Assembly (NCBI GenBank): GCA_017642425.1
Contig: JAGCPB010000036.1
Coordinates: 1-42,881 of the forward strand
Direction of reading: 5' to 3'
Origin: Bacteroidaceae bacterium
Lineage (GTDB): Bacteria; Bacteroidota; Bacteroidia; Bacteroidales; Bacteroidaceae
DNA: 42,881 nucleotides
Below, piece by piece: positions 1 to 8,316 of the stretch. The notes beneath the pieces were generated by a model, which did no database searches, was not told the origin of the DNA, and was given only the letters and a program-made list of their open reading frames with translations. Position 1 is the stretch's first letter; each line of letters begins with the position of its first letter. The position numbers and the translations under genes are program-made.

Positions 1-108
1 AAGTTGTATCCTTCAGTACATATAGAGGTGTTCCCAAAGATGAATCACGGCCAAATGCTTGTGGACCATCCCGATGAGGTTGCCTGCAGGATTATCGGCT
101 TATTCTGA
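1..108 (+). CDS. alpha/beta hydrolase, C-terminal end (partial)
   Basis: The window opens inside a plus-strand reading frame that gives 35 residues before a TGA at 106-108. The tail contains MNHGQMLVDHPDEVA, the usual setting of the catalytic histidine in alpha/beta hydrolase esterases and lipases: a His-Gly pair shortly before the last helix, then HPxxxA. Only the C-terminus is visible, so substrate and signal peptide cannot be judged. It converges with the minus-strand gene ending at 112, leaving only 3 bases between the two stops. The fold is fairly likely; the specific enzyme is unknown. Confidence 0.55.
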   Translation, partial: KLYPSVHIEVFPKMNHGQMLVDHPDEVACRIIGLF

Positions 109-111
109 AAG

Positions 112-795
112 TCAATATTCGGCCCATACCCATCCCTCAGACCTCTTGTCAATCCTTAGGATGAAATATTCCTTATAGGGGTCTTGCAAGAGCGATGCGT
201 ATTTTGTGGTCAGGCTCTTGATATCGGGGAGCTTGGCTTTGATTCTCTCAATATCCTTATGTCCGATGGCATCGTATATGGCATCATAAATCTTTACGAG
301 TGCGGCATTGTTACCGGCTCCGGGCGACCAGCAGGATGCGCCGCAACTTCTGTTATAGAAACGGAAGGTGGTACCGTCAAGCCCTACAACAGTTGCAGTG
401 GCTTTATCGGACTTCAAGGCTTCCAGCCGCATCTGCATCCACTCCTTGTCCGGCAGGTTTGTGGCCGAATAAACCGCCGCGTCAATAAGTGTCCTGATCT
501 GATAAGCCAGTTCCTCATCTATATCCAGCACATGGAGGTCCTCCTGGTTCTGCACTTTAAGTTGAATGCGGAATTCATTTGTCTTGTTGTTGCACCAGCA
601 CTGGATTTCATAACTCTCGGCAAAAGAGGGATCAACCTTCTCTCCCCAGCATAGGACATAATCACCGTCGCGTTGAATCCGTCCCTTGTAATCACTGGGT
701 TTGAGATAATCGCTTGTTCTCTGTGCCAATACCGGCAATGCCAGTGTCATCGTAAGGCCTAAAATCGCCAACTTAATAAACCCATTCATAGTCAT
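112..795 (-). CDS. secreted protein of unknown function
   Basis: A 227-residue protein with a cleavable signal peptide (residues 1-25, hydrophobic AILGLTMTLALPVLA, then Q). I do not recognise the mature part. It is mixed alpha/beta with several cysteines (CWGE, CWCNN, CGASCW), consistent with a folded periplasmic protein. The start at 795 overlaps the stop of the upstream gene as ATGA, so the pair is translationally coupled. A second ATG two codons in (789) is an equally possible start. The overlap implies it works in the envelope with the carboxypeptidase-regulatory-like protein upstream. No catalytic motif is visible. Confidence 0.75.
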   Translation of the reverse strand: MTMNGFIKLAILGLTMTLALPVLAQRTSDYLKPSDYKGRIQRDGDYVLCWGEKVDPSFAESYEIQCWCNNKTNEFRIQLKVQNQEDLHVLDIDEELAYQIRTLIDAAVYSATNLPDKEWMQMRLEALKSDKATATVVGLDGTTFRFYNRSCGASCWSPGAGNNAALVKIYDAIYDAIGHKDIERIKAKLPDIKSLTTKYASLLQDPYKEYFILRIDKRSEGWVWAEY

Positions 796-1514
796 TGTAT
801 TTTTTGCAGTCCAATTGCATAATTGGAAATCTCAATTGGCGCGGTGAAAGTTGTATAGCCATTAAGTGAAACCTTCAGCGTGTTTCCCGGCTTTACTATT
901 GTCAGCTTGAACTGGCCATTCTCCGTTTTGGTGCTGGCCACAACCTTCCCGTCCTGGTCAATCTCCTCTACCGGTACTCCTCCGGGATTGCCCCAGTTAC
1001 CCAACGATACACGGCCGCTGATAACATCACCGGGCTTAAGTGTGCAGGCGGCGGGTTTGAGCCTTATCTGATAGGTTCCGCGGTCAAAGGGTAATGTCTG
1101 GGTCTCATAACCTTCGGCCTCAAATGATATGTGATTGTTTATGTCACTTATCTTAAGCAGGTCAAAGAATCCGTCGCCGCCAGCATACCATTCCATAACC
1201 GCGCGACCCACGATATCACGCTCGCAAGCCTTTACGTCACGGTACTGGATAGGGTTGCCGTCCATATCCAGAATGAAACCGTTCACCCTGCTTCCAGTGG
1301 TCGGGACGGCCTCGATGGGCTGCCGCCTCTCTTCATTCATCTGCTTGATTCTGGGATCATTCTGCAGATTATTCAACCCAAACTGCAGGTTCATCTGCTC
1401 CATCTGCTCCAGTATCTTTGCCTGGTCAGGATCCAGCTCCTGAGCGGATGTTGAACACACAACAGCAAACATGCTTAAAACAGCGCTACTTAAAACCAAG
1501 AATAATTTTCTCAT
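792..1514 (-). CDS. secreted protein with carboxypeptidase regulatory-like domain
   Basis: 240 residues. Signal peptide at 1-24 (FLVLSSAVLSMFAVVCSTSA then Q). A charged helical stretch around 28-65 is followed by a beta-rich region beginning SRVNGFILDMDGNPIQYRDV. That is the typical first strand pair of the carboxypeptidase D regulatory-like (transthyretin-like) fold common in Bacteroidetes envelope proteins. A second similar unit, GDVISGRVSLGNWGNPGGVPVEEI, follows around residues 160-230, so there may be two such domains. It is first in a two-gene unit with the gene at 112-795 (4-base overlap). A promoter candidate lies at 1617-1624. The function is unknown; these domains usually serve in adhesion or as accessory folds. 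Confidence 0.75.
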   Translation of the reverse strand: MRKLFLVLSSAVLSMFAVVCSTSAQELDPDQAKILEQMEQMNLQFGLNNLQNDPRIKQMNEERRQPIEAVPTTGSRVNGFILDMDGNPIQYRDVKACERDIVGRAVMEWYAGGDGFFDLLKISDINNHISFEAEGYETQTLPFDRGTYQIRLKPAACTLKPGDVISGRVSLGNWGNPGGVPVEEIDQDGKVVASTKTENGQFKLTIVKPGNTLKVSLNGYTTFTAPIEISNYAIGLQKIQ

Positions 1515-1616
1515 ACTGCATTTATCAGTTAATTGTACTATCTAAACTGCAAGACTGCCAAAATACGTCCTCTGTAGAAACTAAAATTTCACAAAGGATA
1601 TGCTCTTGCTTGACGA

Positions 1617-1648
1617 CAAAAGTATATTGCTGTCCTTCCGGATGCAAG
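1617..1648 (-). promoter_or_regulatory. candidate Bacteroidetes promoter for the 792-1514 gene
   Basis: Reading the minus strand, TACTTTTG (1624-1617) fits the TAnnTTTG -7 box, and a TTG sits 20 bases upstream as a -33 element. It would give a leader of roughly 100 bases. The rest of the 1515-1710 gap holds a GTTGCAAA-type tandem repeat (about 1657-1675) and no gene I can support. Confidence 0.45.
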
Positions 1649-1710
1649 GATTAGGCGTTGCAAAAACGTTGCAAATTGCGTTTCCCTAAAAAAGGTTGAC
1701 TCGGATTGTC

Positions 1711-2934
1711 TTATTCAGGCTTTTTGTAGTGGGCTATTATGATTGGCGGATTCTCACAGTCCTTTGCCTTGCGGAAGAAAGCTTCAACCTCAGGACTGTA
1801 GCGATGGTCATAATTTGGGCTGTCTATCTGTTTGAGTACTCGGGGTATCTCCTCAACGTCAATCCAGGCTAATATGTCATTTCCGTAAACTGATGGTACC
1901 CGATAATCGGGGACGGTTATTTTAAGGCTGTCGGCGTTCATGCGGTATAGTTTTGAGGTCGATTTCTCATACAGATACTCTTTGCCGTAATAATACCAGA
2001 CTAGCAGATAGTCTTGCAGGTCAAGAAAGTAGTTAGGGATTGTCGCAGATTCAATATCCGGCCATGTTATATGGTATTTCTTATTTTCGGGTAAATCGGG
2101 CAGACAGCTAAGATTTGTATGACACTTAGAATTGTTTGCGTCTATGCTATAAATATGATTGTCAAACATTCGCATAAGGAATGTCGTATCGGATTGTGGG
2201 GTAAAGTGAGAGGGGAGTACATATAAGGCGCCCCAACTGCCAGCCAATCTGACATTTTCACGAATCACTTCTTGTGGGTCACCATCACATTGGAAATGAT
2301 ATTCACACATATCCAATGGTGAACTGAGTGATCCATCAGGATGGATATAGAAGTAGTCGTGCACGGGCATTAGATTCAAGCCGTTTCCAATCAGCAGGCT
2401 GCCATCGGACATACATTTTACGACTTGATTCATGTTATATGTATCACCCAATGAGTCTGTCTCCATCTGTCCTAAATATTTGCCCTGATAATCAAAACGT
2501 TTAATGGTGATAGGTCCACCGTATCCGTTACTGTTCAGTAACAGCACCTGATTGTTATACTGGTCAAGAGTCCATTCCTCAAGATACAGGTATTCATTAC
2601 GAGCACGCCCTATGCGGCTTATGTTGTTAAGATAATGCCCTGTGCTGTCAAATACCTTGATCGTGGATTGATAGTTATGATTGCTTGATATGAAATAGAG
2701 CCCGCCATCATACATCAACTTGATTACGGTTCCGGGAATTATGGCATCAAAATTATCATCCTCAAGCAGGATGTAGTCCCAACTATCCAGGAAATTGTCA
2801 TCGAAAGAACCTTCCAGATGAATCACGTCATCTTTAGTAATCTGTAGGGAACTGTCTGTAGAGACATTACTCTTGCAGGAGCAAAGCAATAGGGCCGATA
2901 GTATGGCTGCGGAAAAGGAAATGTTATGACTCAT
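1711..2934 (-). CDS. 6-bladed beta-propeller lipoprotein
   Basis: 407 residues with a lipoprotein signal; the lipobox LLCSC makes Cys20 the likely lipidated residue. The body matches the Bacteroidetes 6-bladed beta-propeller family (NHL-like, related to PF17170) in style: repeated blades with motifs such as FDSTGHYLNNISRIG, GRARNEYLYLEEW, and FDYQGKYLGQM. The phrase pattern 'fd..G.yl..i...G.gp.EY' near residues 95-125 is diagnostic of this group. These proteins are surface or periplasmic lipoproteins of uncertain role, often linked to glycan or peptide uptake. It stands alone: a -7 box TAAGTTTG lies at 2961-2954, about 20 bases upstream of the start. Confidence 0.8.
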   Translation of the reverse strand: MSHNISFSAAILSALLLCSCKSNVSTDSSLQITKDDVIHLEGSFDDNFLDSWDYILLEDDNFDAIIPGTVIKLMYDGGLYFISSNHNYQSTIKVFDSTGHYLNNISRIGRARNEYLYLEEWTLDQYNNQVLLLNSNGYGGPITIKRFDYQGKYLGQMETDSLGDTYNMNQVVKCMSDGSLLIGNGLNLMPVHDYFYIHPDGSLSSPLDMCEYHFQCDGDPQEVIRENVRLAGSWGALYVLPSHFTPQSDTTFLMRMFDNHIYSIDANNSKCHTNLSCLPDLPENKKYHITWPDIESATIPNYFLDLQDYLLVWYYYGKEYLYEKSTSKLYRMNADSLKITVPDYRVPSVYGNDILAWIDVEEIPRVLKQIDSPNYDHRYSPEVEAFFRKAKDCENPPIIIAHYKKPE

Positions 2935-2953
2935 AAGCTATTGGTTACTGCTA

Positions 2954-2961
2954 CAAACTTA
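2954..2961 (-). promoter_or_regulatory. -7 box upstream of the beta-propeller lipoprotein
   Basis: TAAGTTTG on the minus strand fits TAnnTTTG and implies a leader of about a dozen bases before the ATG at 2934. No convincing -33 element is seen. Confidence 0.5.
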
Positions 2962-2988
2962 CAAAAAAGAAAAATCCTTTCTCATTGT

Positions 2989-3879
2989 TTATTGGATTAT
3001 TATTTGATTGAAAGCTTGGGGTTTGATGCCCCAGGCAGGGGCAATGAGTAAGGATTGGGGCGTTTCTGATACAAAACGGTCATAGTAAAGGTCCTTTCTG
3101 GCTCTGTTTATGAAGTCCCGTACTACAGCGGCGTACTCCTGCGGGGTGTTGAACAGTCTGATGCCCGATGGGTTCTGTGCATACATCCGTGCCAGTGCAG
3201 TGCCTTTTACCACCTGAAGTTGATGTAGCTTAATTGTCTTTATGGGGAGGGCCGATATGCGCTCTGCATGAGTCAAATAATCCTGCTCTGTCTCGCCGGG
3301 AAGCCCCAGAATAAGGTGGGCTCCTGTATCTATGCCACGCTCATTAAGGTCATTGATGCAATCCACCGCGCATAGGTAGGTGTGATGGCGGTTTATGAGT
3401 TGGAGAGTGCGGTCAAGTGTGGATTCTACACCTATTTCAACCAGCAAATGCGGATGTCCGGCCGGTGCTTTGCGCCCAAACCTATGTTCAAACCAATCGA
3501 CCAGATCAGGCTTTATGCTGTCGGGGCGTGTGGCAATGACCAGACCTTTTACGTCTGGAAACCTTAATGCCTCCTCATAGAGTTCAATCAGTTTGTCTGT
3601 GGGGCCGTATGTGTTGGTATAAGACTGAAAATAAGCCAGATAACCGTAACAATCTCCTTTTCGGCTATTGGACTTGATACCTTTCTCCAACTGTGCGGTA
3701 ATGCTGCCGGACAAATCATTTGCGGCGTATGAGGGATTGAACGACAAATTATTGCAATAAATACATCCGTCGCGCCCAAGAGTTCCGTCACGGTTGGGGC
3801 ACCCCAATCCCGCATTAACCGCAATCTTGATTACCCGACCAGGGAACACTCCGCTCAGATAATCTGAAAAAGTTTGCAT
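2989..3879 (-). CDS. TIGR01212-family radical SAM protein
   Basis: About 296 residues. The cluster motif near the N-terminus is CPNRDGTLGRDGCIYCNN, which gives the spaced cysteines that bind the 4Fe-4S cluster of the YhcC/TIGR01212 radical SAM family. Further family features are the GLVIATRPDSI and LVEIGVEST strands and HLILGLPGET. The biochemical role of this family is not settled. The start is chosen at the ATG at 3879, because the apparent codon before it is TTG. The resulting TGATG overlap with the upstream transporter stop indicates translational coupling. It is last in the operon after the kinase-like protein and the dicarboxylate transporter. Confidence 0.85.
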   Translation of the reverse strand: MQTFSDYLSGVFPGRVIKIAVNAGLGCPNRDGTLGRDGCIYCNNLSFNPSYAANDLSGSITAQLEKGIKSNSRKGDCYGYLAYFQSYTNTYGPTDKLIELYEEALRFPDVKGLVIATRPDSIKPDLVDWFEHRFGRKAPAGHPHLLVEIGVESTLDRTLQLINRHHTYLCAVDCINDLNERGIDTGAHLILGLPGETEQDYLTHAERISALPIKTIKLHQLQVVKGTALARMYAQNPSGIRLFNTPQEYAAVVRDFINRARKDLYYDRFVSETPQSLLIAPAWGIKPQAFNQIIIQ

Positions 3880-5222
3880 CAATATACAAGCTTGGTGATC
3901 AAGGTTGCTATTACGGTGCTCACGATTACGCTCACAAGACCGGGCATCATGAACGAGTGGTTGAGCAGATATTTACCTATCCTGGTGGTGCCGGAGCGGT
4001 CAAAGGTGACCGTTGCAATATCGGACGGATAGTTTGGTATAAAGAAGTATCCGTAAACCGATGGCAAAACACCCAGAAGCACAGGACCGGGAATGCCCAG
4101 CGAGTAGGCCAGAGGCAACATGGCCACAACTACGGCGCCTTGGCTGTTGACCAATACTGATACCGCAAAGAACACCAGCGCAATTGCCCACGGATATTTG
4201 CTTACGATGCCTTCCAGACTTGATTGCATCATAGGCAGGTAGTTGCTGAAATAGGTATCGGCCAACCATGCTATTCCGTAAATGGCTATTACGGCAACCA
4301 TACCAGACTGCCATACATTGCCAATGATTGCCTGGCGCGGATTGGCCTTGGCAAATATGATCATCAATGCAGCAGCTGTAATCATCACAATCTGGATGAT
4401 GATGTTCATGCCGATGGGCTTGGTGCCTACCACAGGACGGATATCGTGGCCTATTATCTGGAAGAATGAGTAGAGCGTGATGACCAGAAGTGCGCCCAGA
4501 AAGATGTAGACTGACATCTTGGCGCTCTTGGTGACCTCCTTGTCAAGCAGGGATGCGGTCTCGCCGTACATGTACTTGTACATCTTGGGGTTGGCCTTGC
4601 GCTCCTGGAATACGGGATCCTTGTCCAGGTCCTTGCCCCGCTTGTAAGAGCAGAGCGCAGCTGCCATCAGTCCGCACAGACATGCCGGAATGGTTACAGC
4701 TATTACCTGAAGGTTGTTTATGTCAAATCCATTGTCGTTGCTTATTATTACGAACGATGCCACAGCTGCAGCAATAGGCGAGCAGGTAATACCCACCTGT
4801 GATGCGACCGATGCCACACCGCAGGGACGCTCCGGACGTATTCCTTTTTTCAAAGAGATATCACAGATGATAGGCATAAGCGTATATACCACGTGACCGG
4901 TTCCTACCAGAACGGTAAGGAAGAATGTGCATAAGGGAGCCAGGAATGTGATATGCTCGGGGTGCTTGCGTAGCAGTTTCTCGGCCAGTTGTATTAGCCA
5001 ATCCATACCTCCTGCAGCTTGCATGATTCCGGCGCATGTGACGGCGGCAATTATGATGTAGATTACATCGGTGGGTGGATTTCCAGGTTTCATGCCGAAA
5101 CCCAGGACCAGAATGGCCAGACCTATTCCCGATATGGCACCAAGTGCAAGACTTCCATAGCGTGAACCCACATAAAGCGCTGCCAATACAATAAGCAGCT
5201 GGAGAATCATTACAAAACTCAT
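3879..5222 (-). CDS. dcuB: anaerobic C4-dicarboxylate antiporter, Dcu family
   Basis: 447 residues, almost entirely hydrophobic, with about a dozen predicted membrane helices. Recognised as the DcuA/DcuB family from the N-terminal segment AGIMQAAGGMDWLIQLAEKLLR, the loop LVGTGHVVYTLMPIICDI, and the C-terminal GYFFIPNYPSDIATVTFDRSGTTRIGKYLLNHSF. In Bacteroidales, which ferment to succinate, this inner-membrane carrier exchanges fumarate, malate or aspartate for succinate. It is the middle gene of an operon: 10 bases after the kinase-like gene and overlapping the radical SAM gene by one base. The choice between DcuA and DcuB is not certain from sequence alone. Confidence 0.9.
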   Translation of the reverse strand: MSFVMILQLLIVLAALYVGSRYGSLALGAISGIGLAILVLGFGMKPGNPPTDVIYIIIAAVTCAGIMQAAGGMDWLIQLAEKLLRKHPEHITFLAPLCTFFLTVLVGTGHVVYTLMPIICDISLKKGIRPERPCGVASVASQVGITCSPIAAAVASFVIISNDNGFDINNLQVIAVTIPACLCGLMAAALCSYKRGKDLDKDPVFQERKANPKMYKYMYGETASLLDKEVTKSAKMSVYIFLGALLVITLYSFFQIIGHDIRPVVGTKPIGMNIIIQIVMITAAALMIIFAKANPRQAIIGNVWQSGMVAVIAIYGIAWLADTYFSNYLPMMQSSLEGIVSKYPWAIALVFFAVSVLVNSQGAVVVAMLPLAYSLGIPGPVLLGVLPSVYGYFFIPNYPSDIATVTFDRSGTTRIGKYLLNHSFMMPGLVSVIVSTVIATLITKLVY

Positions 5223-5232
5223 ATGCAGAAAA

Positions 5233-6078
5233 TCAATGTTCGTTTAACAGTAAGGAATGGAAGACAGGACGGATGGGTGGGACAGGCTCGCCCATCATCT
5301 TTTCTACGCAGAGTATTCGTAAAATAGAGTACGGGAGAATCTGCTTGTTGAATTCCTCGACGTTTACATCGGCCCCGTAATAGGCCTTTACAAAGAGGTC
5401 CCAGAATTTGGTCGATACGTCTTTGGTTATGTGGTAGAGTTCCATTTCCACCTCTTCTGGAATGAAACAGCACTGCAGATAGATTATGCCCATGTCAAAC
5501 ATGGGGCTGCCGGTGCTGAACTCGCTCAGGTCGATGAGGTACTGACGGCCGCTCTCGTCAAATATCACGTTGCCGATGTGCAGGTCACCGTGAAGAGCAG
5601 TATTTGCATCGGGCAGGGTGCTGATAAACTGGATTATGCCGCTGCGCTCATCATCGGTCAGGAAGGGATTCTCCTTTATATAGTCGGTGTACTGGTCCTT
5701 GATGGTTGGAAAGAGCCCGGTAGGGGGTACGGTTGAGTGCAGTTTCTTGCAGAGTTCCGCAAACTCTACTGCATACTGCTCCATAAGCTCCGGATGGTAA
5801 CTGAGAGCACGGGCGTATGACAGCTTGCCGTGAATGCGCTTATACTGGATGCCCAGCCGGCCGTCGGTGGTGCGTACAACCTGACCGGGTTCAGGGCAGG
5901 GTAGTCCTATCTGACGGACCTTGCATGCACGTTCATACTCGTCAAGCCCCATTTTCTCCAACTGTGTGGAGTAGAGCTTGAGCAGGATATCGGGATCATC
6001 CTTCTTGATATAACTCTCACCGAGCTTTCCGCCTCCGGAGAGCTCATAGTCCTTTAGGTCAATAATTATAGGTTTCAT
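5233..6078 (-). CDS. aminoglycoside-phosphotransferase-fold kinase (TIGR02172-like)
   Basis: 281 residues from the ATG at 6078. The open frame extends to 6123, but that start lies inside a palindrome and upstream of the -7 box at 6083-6090, so it is rejected. The catalytic loop ALHGDLHIGNVIFDE (HxDxxxxN) and the metal-binding YLIDLSEFSTGSPMFDMG identify the APH/choline-kinase fold. The N-terminal DLKDYELSGGGKLGESYI resembles the TIGR02172 set. Substrates of this set are mostly unknown; nothing suggests antibiotic resistance specifically. It is the first gene of the operon with dcuB and the radical SAM gene, with an almost leaderless transcript predicted. Confidence 0.8.
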   Translation of the reverse strand: MKPIIIDLKDYELSGGGKLGESYIKKDDPDILLKLYSTQLEKMGLDEYERACKVRQIGLPCPEPGQVVRTTDGRLGIQYKRIHGKLSYARALSYHPELMEQYAVEFAELCKKLHSTVPPTGLFPTIKDQYTDYIKENPFLTDDERSGIIQFISTLPDANTALHGDLHIGNVIFDESGRQYLIDLSEFSTGSPMFDMGIIYLQCCFIPEEVEMELYHITKDVSTKFWDLFVKAYYGADVNVEEFNKQILPYSILRILCVEKMMGEPVPPIRPVFHSLLLNEH

Positions 6079-6082
6079 TCCA

Positions 6083-6090
6083 CAAATATA
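6083..6090 (-). promoter_or_regulatory. -7 box for the kinase-dcuB-radical SAM operon
   Basis: TATATTTG on the minus strand, only 4 bases before the ATG at 6078. Transcription should begin at or just before the start codon, so the mRNA would be leaderless or nearly so. Confidence 0.6.
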
Positions 6091-6091
6091 G

Positions 6092-6130
6092 AAAAAAGGT
6101 GCCATTGGGTACCCCAATGGCACCTTTTTT
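6092..6130. repeat. 18-bp-arm palindrome between divergent promoters
   Basis: Arms 6092-6109 and 6113-6130 are perfectly complementary around a 3-base loop. Each arm has a GC-rich inner part (GGTGCCATTGGG) and an A6/T6 outer part, so it reads as a rho-independent terminator on both strands. However, it lies between the starts of two divergent genes and immediately between their -7 boxes (6083-6090 and 6133-6141). It is therefore more likely an operator or a transcription insulator than a conventional gene-end terminator. Confidence 0.85.
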
Positions 6131-6132
6131 CT

Positions 6133-6141
6133 TATCTTCGC
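6133..6141 (+). promoter_or_regulatory. -7 box for the patB-like gene
   Basis: TATCTTCGC differs at one position from TAnnTTTGC and ends 3 bases before the ATG at 6145. The transcript is predicted to be leaderless or nearly so. Confidence 0.5.
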
Positions 6142-6144
6142 GGT

Positions 6145-7401
6145 ATGTATGACTTTGATGAGATAGTGGAGCGCAGGGGGACCGGCAGCTTCAAGTATGA
6201 TAATCTTAAGGAATTCTTTGGGCAGGATAACCTGATGCCGCTATGGGTGGCCGATATGGATTTCCGCACTCCGGATTTCATAATCGATGCTCTACGTCAG
6301 CGTCTGGAGCATCCGGTGCTGGGCTACACCATGATCCCGGCCGATTATTTCAGCACCATATCGGGATGGGTGGAGTCACTTCACGGATGGAAAGTCAATC
6401 CGGACCATATACGATACATCCCCGGGATAGTGAAGGGAATCTGGCTGGCAATGGACTGTTTCCTAAAGCCTGATGAGAAGGTTGTCATTCAGACTCCGGT
6501 CTATCATCCGTTCCGTCTTGTACCCACAGGAATGGGGCATAAGGTGCTTTACAATCCGCTCATTCCTGTTTATGAGGATGGTCTGGGGCATATTGACTAT
6601 ATGCACACGCTGGATACTGACCGCCGGCTTACGGGTTATAAGATGGACCTGGACCTGCTTGAAGAGCAGTTCTCTGACCCTAAGGTCCGCATGATGGTGT
6701 TATGTAACCCGCAGAATCCGTCAGGCATCTGCTGGGACCATGAGACTCTTGACTGCGTGGCAATGCTTGCCGTCAAACACAACGTCATTGTGGTGTCCGA
6801 TGAGATTCATGCTGAAATGGCACTCCCGGGACACAGTCATACACCGTTTGCATCGGTATCGAAAACTGCTGCATCATGCTCCATAACGTTTATGGCACCA
6901 TCCAAGACCTTTAATATAGCGGGTGTGGTGACGTCATACGCAATCGTGCCCAACGATAGCCTGCGCCGCAGGTTCTTCCATTTCCTGGAGACAGGCGAGC
7001 ATGACAGCCCCAACATATTCTCGGCCATAGCAACAATGGCCGCTTACAAGCAGGGAGCGCAGTGGCGCAGCGAGATGCTCAGTTACGAGAATCAGAACAT
7101 AGAGTTTGTGGATGGCTGGCTGAAAGAGCATATCCCCGCAATCCGATGCCTGAAACCCCAGGCATCATTCCTGGTATGGCTTGACTGTCGCTCCTTAGGG
7201 CTGCCTCAGAACCGCCTGCTGGAGCTGTTTGTAAATAAGGCCGGGCTGGCCCTGAACAGCGGCACCATATTCAGCAGCGTCCTGCCCGACGGAACTCCGG
7301 GCCCCGAAGGCCGCGGATTCATGCGTCTGAACGTGGGCTGCCCCCGTTCTGTATTGGAGAGAGCCCTTGCTCAGCTTGAAGCAGTAATCTTTTTAAAATA
7401 A
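6145..7401 (+). CDS. patB: PatB/MalY-family PLP-dependent C-S lyase
   Basis: 418 residues. The start MYDFDEIVERRGTGSFKYD is the classical opening of MalY/PatB cystathionine beta-lyase-like enzymes. Fold-type I PLP features follow: MPLWVADMDF, PVYHPF, VLCNPQNPSG, VVSDEIHAEMAL, and the Schiff-base lysine in SKTFNIAG near residue 255. The likely reaction is beta-elimination of cystathionine or cysteine conjugates, giving pyruvate, ammonia and a thiol. It is transcribed alone, divergent from the kinase operon. Its last 9 bases overlap the 3' end of the convergent lipoprotein gene (7393-7401). Confidence 0.88.
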   Translation: MYDFDEIVERRGTGSFKYDNLKEFFGQDNLMPLWVADMDFRTPDFIIDALRQRLEHPVLGYTMIPADYFSTISGWVESLHGWKVNPDHIRYIPGIVKGIWLAMDCFLKPDEKVVIQTPVYHPFRLVPTGMGHKVLYNPLIPVYEDGLGHIDYMHTLDTDRRLTGYKMDLDLLEEQFSDPKVRMMVLCNPQNPSGICWDHETLDCVAMLAVKHNVIVVSDEIHAEMALPGHSHTPFASVSKTAASCSITFMAPSKTFNIAGVVTSYAIVPNDSLRRRFFHFLETGEHDSPNIFSAIATMAAYKQGAQWRSEMLSYENQNIEFVDGWLKEHIPAIRCLKPQASFLVWLDCRSLGLPQNRLLELFVNKAGLALNSGTIFSSVLPDGTPGPEGRGFMRLNVGCPRSVLERALAQLEAVIFLK

Positions 7402-8316
7402 CGGCACTGCGGGCCAGCCGTAGTCCTGGTAGTAACGGTAGGGCAGGTTGTGGGATTGCACGTACTCGCTCAGTTGTTCGCGGCGCACGGCCTCACGGAC
7501 ATTCTGGTTGGAACTCATGTTCTGGTAGATGTCAAAATGGTCGCGGAATATGCGTTTGGCGCTGGGCAGGTTGTCGGATCCGTCGGCCACTTGTACAAAT
7601 GATGTGACCTTATAAGAATTGCTGTCGGTCTTGTCTAATGTCATCAGGCCCGGATGGTTGCCGCCCGAAATGCACTTTAGGGTATCGGCCGATACGTTGT
7701 ACCAGAACACCCAGAAATCACCCCAAACCTGGTCATTCTCCTCATTTACAATCATGAGAATGGGGACGCAAATCTGTCCCTGACGGTATTGTGAGCCTAT
7801 CTCACTCACCAGATAGTCGCTGATGGCCAGGCGAATTGCCTGCTCCTGGCGGTTGTTGGCGATGTATTGGATACAGTGTTCCTTGTGACCATCAAAATCA
7901 CTCATCAGCCACTGGCCGTCTACCTTCTCCATGTAGAGCTGATGCTCCTCTATATCGGTCTCCTCATCAAAAGAGCCGTCCTCCCACATCTGGCGCACGC
8001 TGATGGTTGCAATGGCATGTGTGGGGTCAGTCTTATCTACCTTGACCACTTCATAATCGGCAATGGTGCCGCCGTTTCCTGTCACAAAGTAGTAGAGCCA
8101 CTCGTGGTCCATAGCCTCATGGCTGGGCAGATGGTTGAACATCGTGTCCAGTACGGTGTAGAAGTCTGTTGTAAGATAGTCTCGTGACTTTTCCAGCAGC
8201 TCATGGTCCGGGATATACCCGCACAGTTCAAATGCGCGCTGCTGCAGTTGTTTCTGCGTATCAGTGCAGGCTGCAGTCAGCAGCAGGCTCACCACTATCA
8301 AAAGATGTTTTTTCAT
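7393..8316 (-). CDS. lipoprotein of unknown function
   Basis: 307 residues with a clear lipoprotein signal (LLLTAAC, Cys17). I do not recognise the family. The mature part is acidic and mixed alpha/beta, without obvious catalytic motifs. One region (GTIADYEVVKVDKTDPTHAIATISVRQMWEDG) resembles the NTF2-like or DUF-type folds that measure small molecules, but I cannot name one. Its ATG overlaps the stop of the prolyl oligopeptidase gene (8313-8316, ATGA), so the two are co-translated. It converges with and overlaps the patB-like gene by 9 bases. Function unknown. Confidence 0.75.
   Translation of the reverse strand: MKKHLLIVVSLLLTAACTDTQKQLQQRAFELCGYIPDHELLEKSRDYLTTDFYTVLDTMFNHLPSHEAMDHEWLYYFVTGNGGTIADYEVVKVDKTDPTHAIATISVRQMWEDGSFDEETDIEEHQLYMEKVDGQWLMSDFDGHKEHCIQYIANNRQEQAIRLAISDYLVSEIGSQYRQGQICVPILMIVNEENDQVWGDFWVFWYNVSADTLKCISGGNHPGLMTLDKTDSNSYKVTSFVQVADGSDNLPSAKRIFRDHFDIYQNMSSNQNVREAVRREQLSEYVQSHNLPYRYYQDYGWPAVPLF

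Noticed and set aside
1657-1675. Short tandem GTTGCAAA as the start of a CRISPR or repeat array
   Set aside because: Only two copies with no spacer structure; no CRISPR array is visible anywhere in the window.
5233-6123. Antibiotic-resistance aminoglycoside phosphotransferase
   Set aside because: The fold matches, but it lies in a housekeeping operon with a dicarboxylate carrier and resembles the TIGR02172 set of unknown substrate; also the 6123 start lies in a palindrome.
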